DNA of 5,490 nt from Solirubrobacterales bacterium (GTDB lineage Bacteria; Actinomycetota; Thermoleophilia; Solirubrobacterales; Solirubrobacteraceae): NCBI GenBank assembly GCA_015655225.1, contig JAATFK010000354.1, positions 1 through 5,490 on the forward strand, read 5' to 3'. Under the pieces are notes generated by a model that was not told the origin of the DNA, ran no database searches, and saw nothing but the letters and a program-made list of their open reading frames with translations. The translations under genes and the position numbers were made by a program. Each line of letters begins with the position of its first letter. Position 1 is the first letter of the stretch. Shown here piece by piece: positions 1-4,557 of this stretch.

Positions 1-194
1 ATTCCCTCCTCCGCCGCGCGGCGGACCGCGACGACCAGCACCGCGTCGTCGACCGCGTAGCGCCGGCGCCCGCCGTCGGCCCGCGCGGGGCGCGGAAAGC
101 CGAAGCGGCGCTCCCACGTCCGCAGCCGCTCGCGCGAGACGCCGGTCAGCGTCGCGAACTCCGTGGCGCTCACCGTCTGACCGCGCGTGTCCAC
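1..194 (-). CDS. MerR-family transcriptional regulator, N-terminal fragment (runs off left edge)
   Basis: Reading the minus strand from a GTG at 194 gives 64 residues open to the left edge. They form a typical MerR DNA-binding domain. A helix-turn-helix carries TGVSRERLRTWERRFGFP at about residues 17-34, followed by the wing (PARADGGRRRY, about 35-45) and the start of the next helix (VDDAVLVVAVRRAAEEG). The LRxWERRxGFPxPxR...GGxRxY pattern is diagnostic for the family, especially for stand-alone regulators of the CarH/LitR or HTH-plus-sensor kind. The effector domain lies outside the window, so the signal it senses cannot be told. The start is uncertain: an in-frame GTG at 227 would add 11 residues with less biased codons, and neither start has a clear ribosome binding site. 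The gene is divergent from the sigma factor gene, so it could control itself, the sigma gene or both; that is inference. Confidence 0.82.
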   Translation of the reverse strand, partial: MDTRGQTVSATEFATLTGVSRERLRTWERRFGFPRPARADGGRRRYAVDDAVLVVAVRRAAEEG

Positions 195-212
195 GTTCGT
201 GTTGTATCGAAC
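195..212. promoter_or_regulatory. inverted repeat in the MerR/sigma divergent region, candidate operator
   Basis: GTTCG (195-199) and CGAAC (208-212) form a perfect 5-bp inverted repeat around an AT-rich 8-bp centre, TGTTGTAT. A further GTTC at 218-221 makes an overlapping repeat with GAAC at 209-212. The site directly abuts the preferred GTG start of the minus-strand MerR gene and lies about 100 bp before the sigma gene start. MerR proteins bind as dimers to inverted repeats in their own promoter regions, so an operator is plausible. The repeat is short enough to occur by chance in GC-rich DNA. Confidence 0.35.
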
Positions 213-248
213 CCGACGTTCCAGCACCAGTGACCGGGTCTGACCGCC

Positions 249-276
249 TTGTCATCTGGCGCGTCCAGAGGAGGAT
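249..276 (+). promoter_or_regulatory. possible promoter of the sigma factor gene
   Basis: TTGTCA at 249-254 matches the housekeeping -35 consensus TTGACA at five of six positions. Sixteen bases downstream, GAGGAT (271-276) is a poor but possible -10 element. A transcript starting near 283 would have a leader of about 30 bases containing the AGGAGG ribosome binding site. The -10 match is weak. I see no GGGTAT box here that would argue for sigma autoregulation. Confidence 0.22.
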
Positions 277-296
277 GGACGCACCGATTCCCGATC

Positions 297-303
297 GAGG
301 AGG
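297..303 (+). promoter_or_regulatory. strong ribosome binding site deciding the GTG start of the sigma gene
   Basis: GAGGAGG ends nine bases before the GTG at 313, which is good Shine-Dalgarno spacing. It is the only strong ribosome binding site found before any gene in this window, and it supports GTG 313 over other starts. Confidence 0.8.
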
Positions 304-312
304 CGCAACACC

Positions 313-1077
313 GTGTCCGCCGCCCCGGCCGTCCATGGGACGACCGTCACAGTCGACGAGCACGAGCTCCTGCGCCGCTGGCACGAGGACGGCGACGCGG
401 ACGCCCGGCGCCTGCTGATCGAGCGGATGATGCCGCTGGTCCGCTCGCTCGCGCGTCGCTACGCCAATCGCGGAGAGCCGCTCGACGACCTCGAGCAGGT
501 CGGCTGCGTCGGCCTGATCAAGGCCGTCGACCGCTTCGACCTCTCGCGCGAGCTGCGCTTCTCGACCTTCGCCGTGCCGACGATCCTCGGCGAGATCAAG
601 CGCCACTTCCGCGACCGCGCCTGGTCGGTGCGCGTCTCGCGCGGCCTGCAGGAGCTGAGCGCGAAGGTCACGAGGGAAGCCGACCGCCTCTCCACCAGAC
701 TCGGCCGCTCGCCGACGATCGAGGACCTCGCGGAGGCGACCGGCTCGACCCCGGAGCAGGTGCTCGAGGCGCTCCAGGGCGCCCAGGCCTACAGCACGGT
801 CCCGCTGGAGGAACCGCTCGGCGAGGACGGCGAGCCGGTCGCGCGGATCGGCGCCGAGGACCCCGAGTTCGACGTCGCGGAGGAGCGGATCGAGCTGAGC
901 CGCGGCCTCAGCGTGCTGTCGGAGCGGGAGCGGCGGATCGTCCTGCTGCGCTTCTTCGCCGGCCTCACGCAGCGCGAGATCGCCGAGCGCGTGGGGATCT
1001 CGCAGATGCACGTCTCGCGCCTGCTGCGCCGCTCGCTGGAGCGGATGGGCGAGTCGATGTCGGCGGAATTGGCGTAG
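313..1077 (+). CDS. RNA polymerase sigma factor, SigB/SigF/SigG subfamily (sigma-70 group 3)
   Basis: This 254-residue protein directs RNA polymerase to a special promoter set, usually for general stress, stationary phase or sporulation. Region 2 spans about residues 38-105, with the core-binding part (DDLEQVGCVGLIKAVDRFD, 58-76) and the -10 recognition part (LRFSTFAVPTILGEIKRHFRD, whose ends fall near 81 and 101). Region 3 is about 106-165. Region 4 is about 197-246, with the helix-turn-helix LTQREIAERVGISQMHVSR at 218-236 for the -35 element. The AVPTILGEIKRHFRD block and the full 2-3-4 layout, with no region 1.1, separate it from ECF and primary sigma factors and place it in the SigB/F/G family. 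The GTG start is fixed by GAGGAGG at 297-303. Such factors are normally held by an RsbW-type anti-sigma kinase, but none is encoded in this window. The divergent MerR gene is the nearest candidate regulator, and ku follows on the same strand 66 bp later. Confidence 0.93.
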   Translation: MSAAPAVHGTTVTVDEHELLRRWHEDGDADARRLLIERMMPLVRSLARRYANRGEPLDDLEQVGCVGLIKAVDRFDLSRELRFSTFAVPTILGEIKRHFRDRAWSVRVSRGLQELSAKVTREADRLSTRLGRSPTIEDLAEATGSTPEQVLEALQGAQAYSTVPLEEPLGEDGEPVARIGAEDPEFDVAEERIELSRGLSVLSERERRIVLLRFFAGLTQREIAERVGISQMHVSRLLRRSLERMGESMSAELA

Positions 1078-1105
1078 ATCGCGCCGCTGCAAGGCCGCGC
1101 CCACC

Positions 1106-1131
1106 GCTTGGCCGCCTGACGCAGGGGGTAT
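1106..1131 (+). promoter_or_regulatory. SigB/SigF-type promoter candidate for ku
   Basis: GGGTAT at 1126-1131 is identical to the -10 consensus of SigB/SigF-family promoters. GCTT at 1106-1109 matches three of four bases of their GTTT -35 element, with a 16-base spacer that lies within the usual range. Transcription would begin around 1138-1141, only a few bases before the ATG at 1144, giving a nearly leaderless mRNA. That agrees with the lack of a Shine-Dalgarno sequence at normal distance. An overlapping housekeeping -10 reading (TATAGA, 1129-1134, with TTGGCC at 1108-1113) is the alternative. Confidence 0.45.
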
Positions 1132-1143
1132 AGAACCGCTCCC

Positions 1144-2025
1144 ATGGCACGATCTATCTGGAGCGGAGCGATCAGCTTCGGCCTCGTCAACGTCCCGGTG
1201 AAGCTCTACACCGCGACGTCGCCGAAGACCGTTCGCTTCAACCAGCTGCACGCTGCCGACGGCGGCCGCCTGAGACAGAAGCGGGTCTGCTCGATCGACG
1301 GCGCCGAGGTGCCCTATGAGCAGATCGTCAGAGGCTACGAGGTCGCCCCCGACCGCTACGTGATCGTCACGCAGGAGGAGTTGGACGCGCTGGACCCGCG
1401 CGCGACCAAGACGATCGACATCGAGGAGTTCGTCGACCAGTCGGAGATCGACCCGGTCTACTACGAGAGCGCCTACCACGTCGCTCCGGCGACCGGCGGC
1501 GCGAAGGCCTACCGCCTGCTGATGTCGGCGATGGAGGAGGCCGGCAGAGTCGCGATCGGCCGCTTCGTCCTGCGCACCCGTCAGCAGCTCTGCGCGCTGC
1601 GCCCGGCCGGCGGAGTGCTGATGCTCTCGACGATGCTCTTCGGCGACGAGGTGAACGCTCCCGACCGGCTCGACGAGCTCGAATCGCTCGCCGACGTGGA
1701 GGCGAACGACCGCGAGGTCGCGATGGCGCGGCAGCTGATCGAGTCGCTCGCGGCGCCGTTCGAGCCGACCAGATTCCGCGACGAGTACCGCGAGCGCGTG
1801 ATGGAGCTGATCGAGCGCAAGGCCGCCGGCGAGGACGTCGCTGTGCAGCCGGCCGCCGCCGCGCCGGCCGCCGTCCCGGACCTGATGGCGGCGCTGGAGG
1901 CGAGCCTCGCCGCGGTCCGCTCCGACGCCGGGGCCGCGCCGGCCCCGGGCAGAGCGAGAGCCAGAGGCAGAGCGAGACCGAGAGCGAGAGCGGCCGCGCC
2001 GAAGCCCTCCGGCTCGCGCGGCTGA
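1144..2025 (+). CDS. ku: bacterial non-homologous end joining protein Ku
   Basis: Ku homodimers form a ring around double-strand DNA ends and recruit the ligase LigD to join them. The 293-residue product begins with the family's hallmark N-terminus (WSGAISFGLVNVPVKLY, residues 6-22). It continues through the beta-barrel core with YYESAYHVAP (106-115), GRFVLR (139-144) and LMLSTMLFGDEV (159-170). The core ends near residue 195 and is followed by the helical linker and C-terminal region. The length is normal for bacterial Ku. The tail (about 236-293) is Ala/Pro-rich and then Arg-rich, with residues 270-283 a strict alternation of Arg with Ala, Gly or Pro. Lys-rich basic tails in mycobacterial and other Ku proteins bind DNA, so this Arg tail may do the same; that is inference. 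Eleven Arg codons are AGA, seven of them in the tail, whereas the neighbouring genes show one or none. No ligD is present in this window. The start has no ribosome binding site at normal spacing and is probably read from a leaderless mRNA. Confidence 0.97.
   Translation: MARSIWSGAISFGLVNVPVKLYTATSPKTVRFNQLHAADGGRLRQKRVCSIDGAEVPYEQIVRGYEVAPDRYVIVTQEELDALDPRATKTIDIEEFVDQSEIDPVYYESAYHVAPATGGAKAYRLLMSAMEEAGRVAIGRFVLRTRQQLCALRPAGGVLMLSTMLFGDEVNAPDRLDELESLADVEANDREVAMARQLIESLAAPFEPTRFRDEYRERVMELIERKAAGEDVAVQPAAAAPAAVPDLMAALEASLAAVRSDAGAAPAPGRARARGRARPRARAAAPKPSGSRG
1951..1992 (+). repeat. seven tandem hexanucleotides (consensus AGAGCG) inside the 3' end of ku
   Basis: Forty-two bases divide exactly into seven 6-bp units in frame with ku. 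Units 1, 4, 6 and 7 are AGAGCG; unit 2 is AGAGCC, unit 3 AGAGGC and unit 5 AGACCG. Each unit encodes Arg followed by Ala, Gly or Pro (residues 270-283 of Ku). Because a unit is two codons, gain or loss of units would lengthen or shorten the basic tail without a frameshift. Confidence 0.9.
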
Positions 2026-2063
2026 GCCGCCGACGCGGCAGAGCGCCGCCGACGCGGCAGAGC
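2026..2063 (+). repeat. exact 19-bp tandem duplication directly after the ku stop codon
   Basis: The unit GCCGCCGACGCGGCAGAGC occurs at 2026-2044 and again at 2045-2063 with no mismatch, starting at the base after the TGA. Each unit contains GCCGC-CGAC-GCGGC, a perfect 5-bp stem with a 4-base loop, so the transcript can form two hairpins in series. A partial echo (CCGCCGACG) lies at about 2077-2085. There is no T-tract. The hairpins could protect the ku mRNA 3' end or help termination, but that role is inferred. Confidence 0.85.
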
Positions 2064-2167
2064 ACCGCCGCGACATCCGCCGACGTTCCCTTCCGCACCT
2101 CGTGGACCCCGGGGGCGTTACCGATGCCATCACACGGTGTTCACGTCTTGTAAACCGGCGTATGGCG

Positions 2168-2186
2168 CCGGAGCCCCATCCTCCGG
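2168..2186 (+). promoter_or_regulatory. short hairpin just before the NAGPA-domain gene start
   Basis: CCGGAG (2168-2173) and CTCCGG (2181-2186) can pair perfectly around a 7-base loop, ending four bases before the ATG at 2191. The only purine-rich GGAG in the area is inside the 5' arm. If ATG 2191 is the start, the hairpin would lie over the ribosome entry region and could restrain translation. If the gene starts at GTG 2137, the hairpin is merely part of the coding sequence. Confidence 0.3.
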
Positions 2187-2190
2187 TCCC

Positions 2191-2970
2191 ATGAGCCCGC
2201 TCATCGCACCCAGTGCGGAGCCGACCGCTCCGCCCAACCTCCGCACGCTGCGCCTGGCCCTGCGCGACGGTGCCGAGACGACCGTCCACGTCGCCGCCTA
2301 CCGCCGCGCCGACACGCGCGCCCGGATCGTGCGGCTGCCGCAGCCCGAGCCGCTGGTCGACTGGTGCCAGCGCACCGGGACGCCCGACGCGCTCGTCGGC
2401 GGCTTCTTCGTGCGCCCGCAGGGGCGGCCGCTCGGCGAGCTGCGCACGCACGGGATCCAACGCGAGAGCACCGCCTTCGACGCGCCCTGGCACCGCCTGC
2501 GCGCGTGCGTGCACGTCGACCGCGGCGAGGTCGCGATCGCGCCCCGCACCGCCTTCTGCACCGCCCCGCGCGGCGACCTGCTGCAGGCCGGCCCGCTGCT
2601 CGTGCGCGGCGGCGAGACGGCCGTCCACGCGGGCGAGGACCCCGAGGGCTTCTCCGCCGGCTCGCGCCAGTTCGACTCCGACATCACCGCCGGGCGCTAC
2701 CCGCGCGCGGCGCTCGCGGTGACCGCTGACGAGCTGCTCGCCGTTGCCTGCGACGGCCGCGCCCACGACGAGGCGGGGCTGACGCTCGAGGAGCTGGCGA
2801 CGGCGCTCCTCGACCTCGGCGCGCTGAGCGCCCTCAACCTCGACGGCGGCGGCTCGACCTCGCTCGTCTGCGGCGGTCAGCTGCGCAACGTGCCGCGCGC
2901 GCAGCAGGATCGCGTGCTGCCGGGCGGCCGGGCGATCTCGACCGCGATCGCCTTCGCGCCCCGTCCGTAG
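2191..2970 (+). CDS. phosphodiester glycosidase family protein (NAGPA domain)
   Basis: The 259-residue product is essentially one NAGPA domain, the fold of the mammalian enzyme that removes GlcNAc from phosphodiester-linked sugars (mannose-6-phosphate 'uncovering enzyme'). It is also found in many bacterial proteins of unknown substrate. Visible family blocks in order are ALVGGFF (67-73), LQAGPLL (131-137), a short YPRAALAV segment, ACDGR ending at 190, and the signature NLDGGGSTSLV (216-226) near the C-terminus, followed by RAISTAIAF. The domain looks complete. There is no signal peptide or membrane segment, which is odd because many relatives are exported, so a cytoplasmic role or another export route must be considered. 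An in-frame GTG at 2137 would add 18 residues, but those codons (TCT, TGT, AAA, TAT) are unlike the rest of the gene, so ATG 2191 is preferred. Neither start has a clear ribosome binding site. The true substrate cannot be read from the sequence. Confidence 0.88.
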   Translation: MSPLIAPSAEPTAPPNLRTLRLALRDGAETTVHVAAYRRADTRARIVRLPQPEPLVDWCQRTGTPDALVGGFFVRPQGRPLGELRTHGIQRESTAFDAPWHRLRACVHVDRGEVAIAPRTAFCTAPRGDLLQAGPLLVRGGETAVHAGEDPEGFSAGSRQFDSDITAGRYPRAALAVTADELLAVACDGRAHDEAGLTLEELATALLDLGALSALNLDGGGSTSLVCGGQLRNVPRAQQDRVLPGGRAISTAIAFAPRP

Positions 2971-2977
2971 ACCCACC

Positions 2978-3016
2978 CGCGGCGGCCCCCGTAGCACCCC
3001 CACGGCCGACGCCGCG
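2978..3016 (+). terminator. possible GC-rich terminator hairpin after the NAGPA-domain gene
   Basis: CGCGGC (2978-2983) pairs with GCCGCG (3011-3016), and the adjacent GGCC (2984-2987) pairs with GGCC (3004-3007), with a 3-base bulge at 3008-3010 and a 16-base C-rich loop. The structure starts eight bases after the TAG. It lacks a T-tract, so it is a weak terminator prediction, though U-poor terminators are common in actinobacteria. Confidence 0.35.
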
Positions 3017-3041
3017 CCCACCCCCGGAGTGGTAATTCCCT

Positions 3042-3049
3042 GGTAGCTT
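3042..3049 (+). promoter_or_regulatory. extended -10 promoter candidate for the glycosyltransferase gene
   Basis: TAGCTT (3044-3049) fits the actinobacterial -10 pattern TANNNT and is preceded by TG one base away, giving an extended -10 element (TGGTAGCTT, 3041-3049). No good -35 element is seen. Transcription would start near 3056. That leaves almost no leader for ATG 3059, or about 36 bases for ATG 3092. A nearly identical box precedes the glutamate synthase gene. Confidence 0.4.
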
Positions 3050-3058
3050 CGAGGTCTG

Positions 3059-4459
3059 ATGCTGTCATCGATCTCGCGCCGTCATGCGCTAATGGGAATC
3101 ATGTTCTCCCCACGTGGCGGGTCGGCGCAGGTCGTGCGCGGCCTCGCCGCGGCGCTCCCCGACCACGGCTGGGACGTCACCGTGGTCAGCTCCTCGCTCG
3201 CCGGCGACTCCGACGCGACCCGCTTCTACAGCGGCCTCGACCTGCGCGCGCTCGACGCGACCGCCGCGCTCGGCGCGCCCGACCCGCTGCTCGCCGACCC
3301 GCCGCTGCACCCCTCCTACGAGGACCGCCCGGGCGCGCCCGACCGCGTCTTCGCGGCGGTCGACGACGCCGTCTACGAGCATCAGGTGCGCGCCTGGTCC
3401 ACGGCGCTCGCCGACGCCGGCGCCGCGCACGCCGACGTCCTCCACCTCCACCACCTGACGCCGCTGCACGAGGCGGCCGCGCGGGTCGCGCCGCACGTCC
3501 CGGTCGTCGGGCACCTGCACGGGACCGAGCTGCTGATGCTGGAGCGGATCGCCGACGGCACCGCCCCCGACTCCTGGACGCACGCGGAGGAGTGGGTCGA
3601 GCGGATGCGGCGCTGGGCGGCGCGCTGCGAGCAGACGATCCTCCTGACCGAGCGCCAGCTGCCGCGCGTCGTCGAGCTGCTCGACCTCGATCCGGAGCGC
3701 TGCGTCGCGATCCCCAACGGCGTCGACCCGAGCCGCTTCCGCGTCGCCGACATGGCGGTCGACCGCCGCGCCTTCTGGCGCCACCACCTGGTGGAGGAGC
3801 CGCGCGGCTGGGCGCCGGGCCTCGCGGCCGGCTCGGTCGCCTACACCGACGCCGACCTCGCCGCCTTCCGGCACGGCCCGACGCTGCTCTACGTCGGCCG
3901 CTTCACCGAGGTCAAGCGGATCGGCCTGCTGATCCGCGCCTTCGCCCGCGCGCAGTCGCGCTTCCCGCAGCGCACGCCGCTGGTGCTGGTCGGCGGCCAT
4001 CCGGGGGAGTGGGAGGGGGAGCATCCGCTCGACGCGGTCGCCGCCAGCGGCGCGCGCGACGTCTTCCTCGCCGGCTGGCACGAGCAGGACGCGCTGCCGA
4101 GCTTCTTCGCCGCCGGCGACGTGGTCGTGCTGCCGTCGGTGCGCGAGCAGTTCGGCCAGGTGCTGGTCGAGGGGATGGCCTGCGGGCTGCCGGCGATCGC
4201 GGTCGACGCGATGGGCCCGGCCGACATCGTCCGCGACGGCGAGACCGGCTGGCTCGTGCCGCCCGACGACGAGACGGCGCTGGCGGAGGCGCTCGCGGAC
4301 GCCGCCGGCGACGCGGCCGAGCGCCGCCGTCGTGGCGAGGCGGCCCGCCGCGACGTGATCGCCCGCTTCGCCCGCGACGCCGTGGCGGCCCGCGTCGCCG
4401 ACACCTACGGACGAGCGCGCAGACGCCCGAACCGGACGGTCGCAGCCCCCGCCGTCTAG
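3059..4459 (+). CDS. glycosyltransferase family 4 (GT-B fold)
   Basis: This enzyme transfers a sugar from an activated nucleotide donor to an acceptor, probably at the cytoplasmic side of the membrane in glycan, glycolipid or small-molecule synthesis. The N-terminal domain opens with MFSPRGGSAQVVRGLAAAL (residues 15-33), the glycine-rich acceptor-side loop, and includes VVGHLHGTELLMLE. The C-terminal donor domain has IPNGVD (218-223), LLYVGRFTEVKR with R281 and K286 placed to bind the donor phosphates, and the EX7E motif E363...E371 in EQFGQVLVEGMACGLP. These are GT4 hallmarks, with a retaining mechanism in that family. A stretch at about 229-273 between the two domains is longer than in the simplest members. 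The start is uncertain: ATG 3059 gives 466 residues, but its first eleven codons include several AT-ending ones (TCA, CGT, CAT, CTA), and ATG 3092 would begin right at the conserved MGIMFSPRGG. There are no transmembrane segments. Donor and acceptor cannot be told, and the adjacent NAGPA gene is only a weak hint to carbohydrate work. Confidence 0.93.
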   Translation: MLSSISRRHALMGIMFSPRGGSAQVVRGLAAALPDHGWDVTVVSSSLAGDSDATRFYSGLDLRALDATAALGAPDPLLADPPLHPSYEDRPGAPDRVFAAVDDAVYEHQVRAWSTALADAGAAHADVLHLHHLTPLHEAAARVAPHVPVVGHLHGTELLMLERIADGTAPDSWTHAEEWVERMRRWAARCEQTILLTERQLPRVVELLDLDPERCVAIPNGVDPSRFRVADMAVDRRAFWRHHLVEEPRGWAPGLAAGSVAYTDADLAAFRHGPTLLYVGRFTEVKRIGLLIRAFARAQSRFPQRTPLVLVGGHPGEWEGEHPLDAVAASGARDVFLAGWHEQDALPSFFAAGDVVVLPSVREQFGQVLVEGMACGLPAIAVDAMGPADIVRDGETGWLVPPDDETALAEALADAAGDAAERRRRGEAARRDVIARFARDAVAARVADTYGRARRRPNRTVAAPAV

Positions 4460-4503
4460 CATGTTCCGCCTGCTCGTGCCCTGCTCCGGACGCGTCGTTC
4501 GCT

Positions 4504-4511
4504 GGTACCCT
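4504..4511 (+). promoter_or_regulatory. extended -10 promoter candidate for gltB
   Basis: TACCCT (4506-4511) fits TANNNT and is preceded by TG one base upstream. The ten bases CTGGTACCCT (4502-4511) match CTGGTAGCTT before the glycosyltransferase at eight positions. Transcription from near 4518 would give a leader of about 40 bases before ATG 4558. No clear -35 element, Shine-Dalgarno sequence or riboswitch-like fold is evident in 4460-4557. Confidence 0.37.
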
Positions 4512-4557
4512 TTCGCTTCCTTCCAGTGTTCATGCTGCGTCCAGCAACACCCGATCC

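Noticed and set aside
231..246. Direct repeat TGACCG at 231-236 and 241-246, one helical turn apart, with GACC/GGTC symmetry
   Set aside because: The six-base copies are too short to separate from chance in this composition, and nothing nearby assigns them to a regulator.
275..312. ATG at 275 with AGAGGAGG directly before it, as an alternative start in front of the sigma gene
   Set aside because: The purine run touches the ATG with no spacing, and this frame is not the sigma frame. GTG 313 has a well-spaced ribosome binding site.
249..1133. Plus-strand open frame of 294 codons overlapping the sigma factor gene
   Set aside because: It is an out-of-frame, Arg/Ala-rich shadow of the sigma gene without a ribosome binding site or domain.
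1078..1143. A terminator between the sigma gene and ku
   Set aside because: Only scattered GGCCGC words are present, with no stable stem followed by T residues, so readthrough from the sigma gene into ku cannot be excluded or shown.
1367..2098. Minus-strand open frame of 243 codons opposite ku
   Set aside because: It is an Arg/Pro/Ser-rich product from the complement of GC-biased codons, with no family resemblance, while the sense strand is a complete Ku.
2104..2118. CCCC/GGGG palindrome at about 2107-2114
   Set aside because: A four-base-arm GC palindrome is expected by chance in GC-rich DNA, and no T-tract or promoter context accompanies it.
3089..4462. Long antisense open frame (457 codons, minus strand) opposite the glycosyltransferase
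   Set aside because: The sense strand encodes a clear GT4 enzyme with all its motifs. GC-rich codon bias routinely leaves an open antisense frame, and the translated product is a low-complexity Arg/Val/Gly/Asp sequence with no recognisable domain.
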